From: Rhizopus sp. PT2906
Taxonomy: Eukaryota > Mucoromycota > Mucoromycetes > Mucorales > Rhizopodaceae
NCBI GenBank assembly: GCA_025529335.1
Contig: JAMYHX010000056.1
Span: 62,001-126,000, forward strand
Reading direction: 5' to 3'
Length of the DNA: 64,000 nucleotides
Both the position numbers and the translations under genes were made by a program. Below the pieces are notes generated by a model. It was given only the letters and a program-made list of their open reading frames with translations, did not search any database and was not told the origin of the DNA. Below are positions 33,651-44,522 of the stretch, in pieces (position 1 is the stretch's first letter; every line of letters starts with the position of its first letter).

Positions 33651-34927
33651 ATATAAAATGGTCCTAATCGATGCACCCCTGCTTTGTCGTCCTCCTCGAT
33701 AAGCTTCATTATACTCAGATTGACTATAGTTGACAGATTTTCGGGTTGTACTGCCGAAAATCCGCACTCTCTTTCAAGCTCCAACAAAATATCTAGAGTT
33801 TTTCGTACCAGGTTCTGTCAAGAGAAGATGATTATTTTGATTGGTTTATAAATCTATACTTGCTGTTTACCTTGAGCTCCCTCCAGCCACATCTCGTAGG
33901 CAGAGCCTTCTTCAGCATATCTCAAGCTCCAGGCATAAATCGTCTTGCTTATTCAGAACAAGCAATCACTAGACTTGATATCCATCATGTGTTAGCGTAC
34001 GTATTATGCGCAACATACCGGAAGCGTGTATAAAAAGCATTTTTAATTTGGAAAACGTTTTGATCGTTCCAAGATAAAATCTGTCGGCTATTACATTGAT
34101 CATCGGCAAACGGCCGTTGTGATGATCAAAGGAGCCTTTGGATTTGCCTGTACACCCAAAGCGTGACGAGGTCTCAAGAAGAAGAACTTTTATTCTTTCC
34201 AAATTGCAAAATTTGATCATGCCAATAAGTTTGTTGAGCAGACACATCTTGTGTGATGTTGTCGCTGAATATTAGCTTTAACTTGAAAACATAATAATAT
34301 CGCAAGATGAAATAAGATCTTTTGTAATTATTTTATGAAAGGAGAAGGATGAAATATATATTGATTTTATAAAGTCAAAGAGAATATAATCTTCTTTAAT
34401 ATAAACGTAGAAATACGACATCTTGATCATTGAGCTGCTTTACCATCGCTTGGAGTGGCGCTTCTCCCATTTTGAAATTTGCTCCAGATCTACTGTCTCT
34501 CTCTACCACGGCTCTTGCAACCGATTTCAAGAAGGGGAAGATCAACAGATCATTGAAGAAGGGTGCTTCCTCTTCTTCTAAATCTTTCTTGCAAGAGTAG
34601 ATGTTGAAACTATAACCATTATGCTAATATCAAAGCTCGTTTATAAGTCGCGATAAAACTATATTAATCATATTATGCTCTGAGTATATTTTCAACAAAG
34701 TCGAAAACAGCTTTGCTCTCTTTGTCACCATTTGGAGCATCCTTCATTTTTTTTTTGCACTTCTTCAAGTTTGTCTTTTTTTTTTTTATATGATATGGAC
34801 ATTTTATAATGTAGCTATTGTCAATGTCATGATTATAAGTGTAAGTATTGATTTTGTTTATATTTGTATTCGTAGTAAGTATAAAGTTGTTACGTCTACC
34901 ATCCGGGAGGTGCGAAGTCCTAACCAA
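33651..34927 (-). pseudogene. Decayed member of a probable multicopy Mucorales gene family
   Basis: Minus-strand blocks lie in consistent order but in broken frames. Near 34680-34740 reads KAVFDFVENIL; 34420-34610 reads YSCKKDLEEEEAPFFNDLLI, then FPFLKSVARAVVERDSRSGA; 33969-34240 reads RIKVLLLETSSRFGCTGKSK and IKTFSKLKMLFIHASG; 33651-33960 reads KTIYAWSLRYAEEGSAYEMW, then after an intron-like gap TLDILLELERECGF and a tail ending HRLGPFYI. The block order (LLLETS, KLKMLF, WSLRY, GPFY) matches, as far as I remember, a hypothetical-protein family found in many copies in Mucorales genomes. No intact frame survives. Its function is unknown and the family match is from memory. Confidence 0.5.
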
Positions 34928-35241
34928 GAGTGCTGATGTCTGGTTTACTACTTATTATGTCATTCGCTTCTAAATGGTTGTCGCACATATCTTCACCAAG
35001 ATTTGGTCTGCAAGAGACGCCACGGTCAATTCGAATCATATGATGAAACTCTGGACTATCAGTTGATTGAAATTTGTTAATATTAAATTAGTCTCTTACA
35101 AGGGTCTTCTCTATTCTTACCTATAAGGGATGAAGTCGTTTTATTTTGCATGAAATTTGTGATATTCACCGTATTTTAAATAACGATGGTGTAACAAAAG
35201 ATAATTTAAGGAACATGCTCAACAAAATTAACCCGATCGCT
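34928..35241. other. Short stretch without assigned gene
   Basis: About 300 bp. A + strand frame at about 35137-35270 (ILHEICDIHRILNNDGVTK and onward to a stop) has some coding character but lacks an ATG and is probably another gene remnant. Confidence 0.3.
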
Positions 35242-35493
35242 TTAGATTCCAGAAAAAAAGTGAGTTAAGTTGAGATCGATCATTATACATACTTCTTCGT
35301 TATGCTTTTCTCTTTTCTTCAAATGTTCATTTTCTTCTTCATCATCTTTAAACTGTCTCTTTTTGTCCTTGTTATTACTGTTGGCACTGCTTTCATTTGC
35401 CTTTTTACCAATTGGGAGATTCGCTATCATAAAGGTGAGCAAGAGCTGTTTGTCTTCTAGGAGCGAATCTTTGGTGCCTTTTTTATTTCCCAT
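35242..35493 (-). CDS. Small Lys/Glu-rich hypothetical protein
   Basis: ORF of up to 83 aa starting MGNKKGTKDSLLEDKQLLLT, highly charged (KKRQFKDDEEENEHLKKREK) and probably a coiled or disordered helix. A strong donor-like GTATGT occurs after HNEE (about 35285), so the true 3' end may lie in another exon that I could not identify. It may also belong to the decayed locus on its left. Low confidence. Confidence 0.3.
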   Translation of the reverse strand: MGNKKGTKDSLLEDKQLLLTFMIANLPIGKKANESSANSNNKDKKRQFKDDEEENEHLKKREKHNEEVCIMIDLNLTHFFSGI

Positions 35494-35705
35494 ATTTGTT
35501 TTTGATAATTGATATCTTTTTAAAGTAAAGATCTCTGACTGACTCGCTCAAGAGAGCTACTATTGATTTAAATACGAACTTATTATATTGATTAATAGTA
35601 TAAAGTTAGAATAAATGCTGGCTTTTAATCTACTTTTTGGCTTTTTCGTTTTAACTTTGAAGGAAAAGCAAAGAGAAAAGAAAGAATTGAAAATATTAAT
35701 TTTTA

Positions 35706-37340
35706 TTAATTCACCAAAAAGCCAGCAATAGTGAGTTCGTTTAACGTAGCACACTGAATTGAAGCATATGGACCAGCCACATGCTCGGATTCAATGCGGA
35801 CACAGTTGGTCGGTCGTTGCTGATCATAATCTGTTAGCTCATATACATGTCGTTTCTTGGATGCATCTGTAATATAGAAATATTTGACTTCTCTGACCAG
35901 TCTCATGTGATAGTAATTGGAAGGAGGGCGTATTTTGTTTATCCTTAGTGTTTGAAGTGAATGCTGTGGCATGTGTATCCTAATCTCCTTATTGGGGTCA
36001 TCAATCAGTGTGCATGAATCCAGGTCAAGGTGGGACAGTCTTGGACAGTGGCTGGCCAGGTCTTCAAAGAGTTGGTTGCGGAAGGAGCAGTCTTGGAGAG
36101 TAAGCTGTGTCAGATGCAAGTGGTGTCTATTGCTTTGACTGGGTATAGTTTGGATATGATCCAGCTTCAGATGGGTCAACTGACTGCAGGCGTCCAACAA
36201 GGTCTTGTATGGAAAGTGTGAGTTACGAATACCAGAGAGTTTCATGGAGAATTCGAATGATCTTAGCTTGCGACTGCATTGTCCGACAAAGGTTATCATT
36301 TCTTCCATCATTTCTTGAATACAGAGTGATGGCCATCCCCACAGTGTCAGATGGGATACGTGTTGACTGGATTCAGCCAAATCTTTAAGGGTTTCTAGCG
36401 TATGATCCGTCATGTCTCCCAGACCGATATTTTCAAGCTCTGTGCCAACATGTTCAAGCGCCTTGAAGAATAAATGATTGACGGGTATATTAAGGAAGCA
36501 CACAGATCTTAATCCACGACAGGAGTAACCAATCTCAGCTATAGCCTTGTATCGATCTTCAAGTTCTTTTGGGTACACAGGCTCACTAGAGCTCTGATTA
36601 TGTTCATTCCAAAGGGATATTTGTTCAGCGTGAGGGTATTTGGCTGCAATATAGTAGATCCAAGTATTTCCTTTATCTAGGCCTTTGGCGTTCTGAATTT
36701 GCAAAACTTTCATGCATGATGCAAATGTAGTCACAGGAGCGTCAAGATGATTTTCTATGTGAATATTGACCAAAGTAAGTTCTTGAAGCATAGGGCAAGC
36801 TTCATGGATCAATTCAAGTTCGGCCAGAGATAGGCTTTGGCATTCAATAGAAAGACTTTTGAGATGGACAGCGTTTTGTAGCGATGGTAGGATATCGGTC
36901 AGTGGCTGGTGATTGAGGTAGATCGACAAATGAGACAAGTTTGAAAACGAAAGAAGGGGGATAATGTTTTGATCAAGACGCTTGAGATATTTCCATTGAG
37001 AGAATATGTCTCCATCAGCTGTGCCTGAGAGCTCAACAGCGGCTAAGGTGAGTGTGATGATATTGGGACAAAGAAAGGGTAAAGATTCCAGCTGGTCTGA
37101 TGATAAGTAAACATCTTGGATAATAAGTGTATTGATATAAAATCCATTTCTAGTAAGGGACAAGTAGAATAGCTTGAATTGTTTTTGCCCCTGAATGTGT
37201 ACATGGCGATATTGTGAGGCAGCAAAGAGTGGCCTCCATGATTGACAGACTGACTGACAGATAGCCTTTTGCTTATTAGTAAGATAATAACATATCCGAT
37301 CAAACAGTTCAAATGGGAGATGATTTGCAAAAGTTGTCAT
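35706..37340 (-). CDS. F-box protein with leucine-rich repeats
   Basis: Intronless, 544 aa. The F-box is at residues about 5-45 (LPFELFDRICYYLTNKQKAI, then CQSVCQSWRPLF). The rest is a run of irregular leucine-rich repeats (LESLPFLCPNIITLTLAAVE; LKSLSIECQSLSLAELELI; LTHLKLDHIQTI; LSHLDLDSCTLIDD). Such proteins are substrate receptors of SCF ubiquitin ligases via Skp1. The substrate is unknown. F-box/LRR genes are expanded in mucoralean fungi as far as I recall. It is followed on the same strand (497 bp upstream) by another F-box gene of different architecture. Confidence 0.9.
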   Translation of the reverse strand: MTTFANHLPFELFDRICYYLTNKQKAICQSVCQSWRPLFAASQYRHVHIQGQKQFKLFYLSLTRNGFYINTLIIQDVYLSSDQLESLPFLCPNIITLTLAAVELSGTADGDIFSQWKYLKRLDQNIIPLLSFSNLSHLSIYLNHQPLTDILPSLQNAVHLKSLSIECQSLSLAELELIHEACPMLQELTLVNIHIENHLDAPVTTFASCMKVLQIQNAKGLDKGNTWIYYIAAKYPHAEQISLWNEHNQSSSEPVYPKELEDRYKAIAEIGYSCRGLRSVCFLNIPVNHLFFKALEHVGTELENIGLGDMTDHTLETLKDLAESSQHVSHLTLWGWPSLCIQEMMEEMITFVGQCSRKLRSFEFSMKLSGIRNSHFPYKTLLDACSQLTHLKLDHIQTIPSQSNRHHLHLTQLTLQDCSFRNQLFEDLASHCPRLSHLDLDSCTLIDDPNKEIRIHMPQHSLQTLRINKIRPPSNYYHMRLVREVKYFYITDASKKRHVYELTDYDQQRPTNCVRIESEHVAGPYASIQCATLNELTIAGFLVN

Positions 37341-37837
37341 AAAAAAAGTAAAGAAAAAGGATGCAGAAAAAAAAAAGCAAGCATAATCATTTTATAGTGT
37401 GACTTGAGGTCATGTGTGCTTTATGTATTTGCTTTTTGAAAGAAGCTCAGGGCATAAAGTGCAGTCAATGTTACCTAAAATAGTAATTTGTGTCATCTAA
37501 AAGAGATGAAATTACTCTATGGGACCAATCAGATGTAATACTGATTGTTTGTAATGATTACAGAGAGAAAGAGTCCAGTTATTCATGGGCGTAGATTAGA
37601 ATGTATTTTTGTTGTAAATAATCATGCACTCTTTATACTAAAAAAAAGTAACCTGATCTAAAAAGGAATTGATTTTCACACTCTTTTATTAGGTAAAAAG
37701 ACGCCATTTTTTTTATAATAACAATTTTTGTTGGGTCCCACGCTTGAAAGAAAGTTATGAGATGATCTTATTCTGCGCATCGAGCGAATCAGATAATATG
37801 ATATAAAGTGGGGTATATTATGTTGTACATGGGATAT
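37341..37837. other. Intergenic region between the two F-box genes
   Basis: About 500 bp, AT-rich, no coding signal. Contains the promoter of the F-box/LRR gene and the 3' end of the SHD1/F-box gene. Confidence 0.45.
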
Positions 37838-39541
37838 TTAGCTTGTTTGGCACTTTTCTGAATGAACTTGTAAACATCGATCACAAAAATGACTGATGCC
37901 ACACTCACATGTCCTTTGACATTGTCCACAGACAAGCCTTTTACCAAGTGTCTTGGTGGCATGGTTTGCCTTGCCATGAATAACAATACATTTGCAATGG
38001 GCAATATGGACATTCGTAACACAATGTCTACACCATTGACCTTTACACTTTCCTGCACATATGATCAGCTCACAGTTAGGGCAAGCTACTGTTCCACATG
38101 TTGAGCACTGGTTAGAGGTATATATACCATCGTTTGTTCTACAGCGAACATGAAATAAGCCATGACATTGAGCACACGGTTGACGAGCTTGTTGACAATT
38201 GACACTTGAGATATCATTGCACAAAGCTAGAGGCAGGCGACATCGACCACATTGGGTCACATCCACCTTTAGTTTAGGATCTGTACAGGTAGGTAATCCA
38301 CAGCTTCTGCTTCCACATCTTTACGTTATGTATGTTAGTATAGTTTACGAAAAGCAAATTCGTTTTATTTACCTATCACAACGAGGAGCACAGCCTACAC
38401 ATTTAAACAATGGTAAAATTCCACAAGACATGCAATGAAACTCTTGGCCAGCAGCGCCGACATGGCAAGTATTACAGAGAGCTACATCAAACACAACATT
38501 CTTATTCGAGAGTCTGTTCAATCCAGCATTGATGTACCAAATATCTTGTCCAAATGATTTACTATCTAAAGGTGCCTCATGCTGCTCCAACTGAGTAGGC
38601 CCTCGATGAAGCACCTTACCGATTGTCATCCGAGATATTTTGCAGCTATATCGCTTGGATGATTTTGCTAGACGAGTGAGTTCTGTAGCCAGTTCGTATG
38701 TGTGTATATTCCAACATGACTGGATCGATAGTGTTTCCACATTCTCAAGGTGCTTAACGACCAATAAGATAGAGGATGCGGTCACATTGGTTCCATCCAA
38801 GATCATATGCTTGATCGCATTGTGTAAATCACGCCTTTGAAGAAACACAGCTAGTCTGTACAGAAAGGCATCATCAATCATATCATTGTCATGGTGAGAG
38901 AACCAAACAGATGTCCATGTCTCTGGTCGAAATACAAGTCGATGAAGTCGACGGTTGACCATGGATAGGCGAAGTCTTGATCGAGTATCTAAAAATGACA
39001 ATAAACTTCCAATCACTTTACTGGGAAGGTAAGCCAAGTTGTGAGCATCCGTCAAAGGACTGTCAATGAATGTTTGACGTTTAAACTGTTCTGTCATGGA
39101 AGAAAAGGATCGTTTAGGTATCATTCTTTTCGATTCATCTGGACTCATATGTCGAACTTGCTGATGATTCGAAACAGGAGCCACTTGCTGTAGTGTCTCT
39201 GGTGAGCTTACGAGGTGCTGTTCACTATGTACCTTATTGCTAGCAACAGTTGAAACTGTGTCTTCTGAGCTAGAGTATTCAGGTGAGGAACTCAATTGTA
39301 AGGTAGGTAGTATATATTTTTCACTCTTTGGGCGATCGTTTTGTTTCATAGATTCATTCTTCAAATGACCTGATTGTGTTGCTATGAAGGCAATATCTTC
39401 TTCACAGAGTAAATTCAAAGGAACGGCAATCACTGAACCATTTGGTTTTCGAAGCTTCACTTTTTTATCTTGGAATAGGCACACATAGGAAGCATATACT
39501 TGGTATTTCCCGTCATTCCCTAACCATAGCCTTTCTGTCAT
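37838..39541 (-). CDS. SHD1 - F-box - Cys-rich zinc-binding protein
   Basis: Two exons, complement(join(37838..38318, 38373..39541)), 549 aa. The N-terminus (WLGNDGKYQVYASYVCLFQD, KVKLRKPNGSVIAVPLNLL, SEEDIAF-type CEEDIAF) matches the SLA1-homology domain 1 (SHD1), which in yeast Sla1 binds NPFxD endocytic signals. A Ser-rich linker follows, then an F-box (about residues 165-210, AYLPSKVIGSLLSFLDTRSR), a short LRR-like region (VETLSIQSCWNI), and a C-terminal third with about 40 Cys/His in paired CxxC knuckles resembling RING/IBR-like zinc sites. The upstream codons before ATG 39541 are not needed. It may be an SCF adaptor that reads endocytic cargo signals; this is inference from domains. Confidence 0.85.
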
Positions 39542-39757
39542 TTTTTTTTTGTTCTCTTTGGTTTTTCTACAGAAAAGGAACAATGTTCCCATTTCTAAAA
39601 ATATACGAGACACTGCAGAGAGTTACACGAACCTTGTTTCTACCTGCCCTTTTTTTTTTCATTTATACTCAGTGATCTATTTAAGGATGGATATACAAAT
39701 ATGGAATGTGCCTCTTTCTTAATTAAAGCTCTTTATTTAAAAGTTAAAATTACAGTT

Positions 39758-42154
39758 TTATAAGGTAAAGTCTGCAGACTGTCTGATATCGCGACTTGAT
39801 GCGCCAATATGAACAGTAAACTTGCCAGAAGGAACAACCCAGGCCTTAGAATCAGTATCCCAGATACTCAATTCAGTTGATGTCAAATCAAATTCGACCT
39901 TTTCCTTCTTGCCAGACTTGATAAACACCTTTTCGAAGCCACGGAGGAGCTTGGGAGGTTCATTTGCGCTTTCAGGGAAACTGAGATAAAGTTGAGGAAT
40001 TTCAGCACCATCAAGGTGACCCGTGTTTTTGATGGTTACTGTAGCAGTCACCTTGCTTGATTTACCAGATCCCTTTGCCTTTACTTTGAGGCCGCTATAA
40101 GTAAAGTTGGTGTATGACAAGCCATGGCCGAATGGGAAGAGAGGGGTGACATTGTTAGCATCGAACCACTTGTATCCCATCAAAAGCTTTTCTTTGTAAA
40201 CAACATTTTGAGCAGGGTCTGGCTTGAGAGGATAGTCTGAGGCTTGCTTGGCAATGGTGTATGGAAGACGGCCAGAAGGATTAACCTTGCCAGTGACAAT
40301 GTCAGCAAGAGAGTTACCGGATTCTTGTCCGGGAAGACCAGGCCAAACAACAGCCTTGATGTTGGGATGGTCAATCCAGGGCATCAAAACAGGGCCAACA
40401 GAGTGAATGACGACGACAGTATTCTTGTTTGCATCAGCAACAGCTTTGATCTTTGGAAAAAAAAAGTTAAACAAAAGGTTCAGCTTATAACATAAAAGAA
40501 AAGCTTACCAAATTATCTCCGTTGTTCCATAAGCTGAGATTGTTACGGTCGCCAACATTGCCATCCACAGAAATATATTCTTCTCCTGAATCAGCGCTCG
40601 AAAATACAAAAGCAACATCAGCATCCTTGGCAGCATCCTTGGCAGCGTCAAGGTTCCAGTCATCTAAAGACTTTGTATACTTGACACCTTTGCCCAAAGC
40701 GCTTGTAAGACCAGTGATGGGCTATAAATAGAGTTTAGTTTGATGACTAGAGAAATAACTAAGCTACAAAACTTACATCAACGAGGTATGGGAAGTAAGC
40801 AGTACCGGATCCCCAGCCTTGAGCAAGGGTACCTTTATCACAACCATGATCATCACATGCATTAATACCACTAAAATAATAATGTTAATACTGTATGAGA
40901 ATACATTCAGTATCAACTTACTCTGGGTCGACTGCAGCATCGCTTCCTACAAAGGCGACCTTCTTGACGGACTTATTTAATGGCAAAATTCCATTATTCT
41001 TCAAAAGTACGGTAGAGGCTGCACCCATTGAGCGGACCAGTTTGTAATGATCGGATTGAACGTTAACATAGGGTGCTTTGTCAAGATGGAAGGAATCAAG
41101 TGTAGTCTTGGGGAAGTTTTTATCTTGTCCAAGCTTATACCAAGCAGCGACAATACGAGTGGCCATATCAGTCACACGAGACTCTGATACTTTCTTGGCA
41201 TGAACGGCATCTGTCAAGTTTTTACCAAAGTAAGAGTCGTTAGAGCCCATAGTGATATCACCTAGAATAAAAAGGTTGAATAAGACGAGTTAAAAAGTGA
41301 TTCAAGCTAGTATTACCAGGCATAGTCATATCAAGGCCATGATTTGCCGAATTAACAGTAGACATAGTGGCTGACCAATCTGATTGCACAAAACCCTTGA
41401 ATCCAAGTTCGCCCTTCAAGACAGTGTTCAAGAGATAGTCATTCTCACAAGCAAAGGTTCCATTAGCTTGATTATAACTACACATAACGGAGGCAACGCC
41501 AGCTTCAATAGCACGGGCAAAGGGCCAAAGGTATATTTCATGCAAAGTTCTTTCATCGACATCAGATGATTCACTATGTCTATTAAGTTCTTGATCGTTC
41601 AAGATATAATGCTTGGCAGTAGCAATGACGCCTTGACTTTGAATACCCGAGACAGTTTCTTCAGCGAGGACACCCGTCAAGAATGGATCTTCTCCGCCTG
41701 ATTCCCAGCCACGACCGCCTTCGGGAGATCTCATAAAGTTCATTGCGGGGCCCAATTGGACGTGAATACCCTTTCCACGGAATTCTTGACCCATATAGAC
41801 ACCACGATCACGGATGGCCTTTCTATCAAATGAAGCAGCAGCATTGATACCAGAAACACCAGAGGTTACGTTATAGGCAAATCGAATACCGAGAGGAGCA
41901 TCTTGTAAGCAAAGAGAAGGGAAATCAGGATTGCTGATGGCATACGTATTACCAACACAGGGGCCATTTTCCCAACCAACACCAGTAGTAATATTGACCT
42001 TTTGTTCAAGAGACATCTTACTAACCAAGGTCTTTGCCATCGTATAGGCTTCATCCCAAGAACGAAGGTTGATCTTGGGTTCAGTTGGCTTTGCGAGGGT
42101 AGATACGGTTAGTAGTGCTGTGATAGCAACAACAGAAAGAGAAGGAATATGCAT
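39758..42154 (-). CDS. Secreted beta-glucosidase, glycoside hydrolase family 3
   Basis: Five exons, complement(join(39758..40450, 40509..40721, 40777..40870, 40922..41261, 41317..42154)), 725 aa. It hydrolyses terminal beta-glucosides such as cellobiose. Seen: signal peptide (MHIPSLSVVAITALLTVSTLA), the GH3 N-domain (AIRDRGVYMGQEFRGKGIHV; AKHYILNDQELNR) with the catalytic nucleophile Asp in GFKGFVQSDWSA, the GH3 C-domain (SSADSGEEY acid/base region; VWPGLPGQESGNSLADI), and a C-terminal fibronectin-III-like domain (FPFGHGLSYTNFTYS onward). Several N-glycosylation sites are present. All introns are 50-58 nt. Convincing assignment. Confidence 0.95.
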
Positions 42155-43856
42155 ATTCTGATTTGAATCTGATTTCGGAAAAGAGGTGCTTCATTTTATA
42201 GTCTATGCATAGTTCCCATCAATGGGATAATGCAGAATACAAGCTTTCATTCCAGCTTTTTCCTTTATTAAGTTTCATTATCCGGGATGGCAGGAAACTG
42301 CTCATACCAAGCTGGTGTTTTCTTCCTCTTCCTTTCCCAAAATACCCATCTGCTCTGTTTCCCGCATCTGGCTATTCTTACCATAAAAGTAAAAATATAT
42401 GACAGCTTTGATCCGATGGGCTCCACAACAAAAATGTAGTGAGCAGCTAAATAAATGCAATCTGACGTATTTGCTATAATGTATCGAGAAGAACGAGAAC
42501 GAGAGTATGATAAATGAAAAATTTGATTGTCTGGACATTAGCAATCAGTGATAAAAGTTCTCCCTCCCTCCGAGAGTTCGGTCGATATGTGTATATAGAA
42601 AAAGCTGGAATAGAACTGAAGTAAATAATTCCAGCAAGTCATCCAGTCAGTAAATACCAGTGGGTCGTGCTACTTGATCCCCACGGCCATATGGCACAGT
42701 TTGGGACCAGAAGATACTTTGTAAAATAAAAGCTCAATACAAATTACTTTGTAATTTAACAAAAGATCAAAGCCAGCCTAAGCCCTTCTTTCCTCTTTCA
42801 CACTAATAATTCACTTATAATCGACTTCAATCTTTGTAATCATGTTTTACACATATGTAACGCAGAATTTCCCCACATCTGCTTTGATATCCCAGTTATT
42901 TCCGCTCATAGGACAGGATCTGTGCATAAAAATATATAGATGAACTATTTCGAATGTACCATCTTGTAATACACATTAATCAGTTTGTTTTCTTGTACGT
43001 CATGCTGAATAGAACATTTAACCCTTTCCTGTATTTCATTTTCCATCTTTTCCAGTACTTTACGCCCGTACCTTTTATTCCTGGTTTTATTCCAAAAAAA
43101 AGGGACTGATTTTCTCGTAGTACAAAATATTCATTCAGCTTACTAAAAGAGAAATAAAGGTGACAATCATATCAGTAAAGGTCACTAATTAAAGCGATGA
43201 TATGAAAGAATAAAAATTGACGTATGTATACGATGCAGTACATAGTGAAGCATAGTAAGTTAGTTCATCTACGTTAGGCAGAGATTATCATCCGTCAGTG
43301 TGCGAATTATTCGTAGTCGGCATAACATCAAGAACGAAATCCCGAGTTTTTGTATATCTGTTCAACGCGTCAAAATGACAAATGATGCATCATAGTTCCG
43401 TTGTTAATTCTCTCCCGTTTTATTTTTGGATAGAGATAACATCATTGTAGCTAGAAAATTGTATGGTCATTATATCTTATTGCATTAGTCTACAGATGTG
43501 TTAATAAAGAAAATCGTGCCTTTAGCAGGAATAAATAATTTACCACATGAGATAAACATTTCTTCTCATTCGACTACCAAGTGATAGCACTTGATCTGTA
43601 TACTGTACATCTTTGAGAATATGTCATAGATGCAGATATATATATATACACATATAAGCTGCTTTTTATTCAATCATGACATCAGGATCACTATTACCTG
43701 CAATGGTACGTAATGACTAATATAAAAGAAGAACCTTTGAATGAGATGTATGACTATTTTTATTGACTTAAAGAACGTGTTTAATAAACATAAGGTATAA
43801 TTCTAGAATACTCATAAGGTAAATATGTCTATATGCAATACTTTTGATCATTATAA
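42155..43856. other. 1.7-kb region without supported gene
   Basis: The longest gene-poor stretch with no relic I can define. It is upstream of the beta-glucosidase (minus strand), so its right-hand part of several hundred bp may hold regulatory sites for that gene. Reading frames are short, stop-rich and without family motifs. Confidence 0.4.
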
Positions 43857-44405
43857 TTACCTATAAGTTTCATTCATGTATTGCTGATAATCTACACCAA
43901 AACGATCGAGCATCATTTGCTCCTCTGCCTGAATTCGAAGTAAATATACAACACTAAGGAGTAAAAAGATGATAAAGAAAGCAATCCAGCTGCCAGTCGT
44001 TAATCCAAATCCAAACCATGCGACTATAAACGCACAATAGCCAGGATGTCGAATGAGTTTGTATGGACCATCTGTACAAATGAACTGATCGTCTGTGGTC
44101 GATAACGAAGGAAGATAAAATGGATTGACTGTCGTTGCCCAGCGCAAGAAAAAGATGGCAGAGAACATAATACCGAGCCCTGTCCATTTGACATAATCAG
44201 ACATGGCTGCTGTTGTATCCAACAAAAGCAAGCAGACGAGCGGAGTGGTGATTGCAATCAGGTAGGAAAGAAGTAAAAGTCGAGTCGTGCCTCTGTCGTC
44301 ACCTGCAGTCTGTAGTGTCGTCGTAGTTCGTGCTTTGTAGTGGTATTCTACATAGAAAAGAGAAGCAAGTATGGCATAAGCCAAGACAAGCACGACAAAT
44401 GCCAT
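43857..44405 (-). CDS. ICMT/PEMT-like membrane methyltransferase
   Basis: Intronless, 182 aa. Four or five hydrophobic segments are followed by the signature GPYKLIRHPGYCAFIVAW, then a last TM stretch and an E-E-x2-hydrophobic ending (RIQAEEQMMLDRFGVDYQQY). This is the SAM-binding arrangement of isoprenylcysteine carboxyl methyltransferases and phospholipid N-methyltransferases. The substrate (prenyl-Cys, phospholipid or other) cannot be decided; the protein is shorter than typical Ste14. It lies 117 bp downstream of the chitin synthase-like gene on the same strand. Confidence 0.8.
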   Translation of the reverse strand: MAFVVLVLAYAILASLFYVEYHYKARTTTTLQTAGDDRGTTRLLLLSYLIAITTPLVCLLLLDTTAAMSDYVKWTGLGIMFSAIFFLRWATTVNPFYLPSLSTTDDQFICTDGPYKLIRHPGYCAFIVAWFGFGLTTGSWIAFFIIFLLLSVVYLLRIQAEEQMMLDRFGVDYQQYMNETYR

Positions 44406-44522
44406 TATTTGTTTATTGACAGAAAAAGAAACAGAAAAATCATGGGCTCCGATAAATCTTCAACTTTTAATAAAAAGTGATAAATAGAGTAATGCTTTTT
44501 TATTATTATTTCTTTCGGCTTT

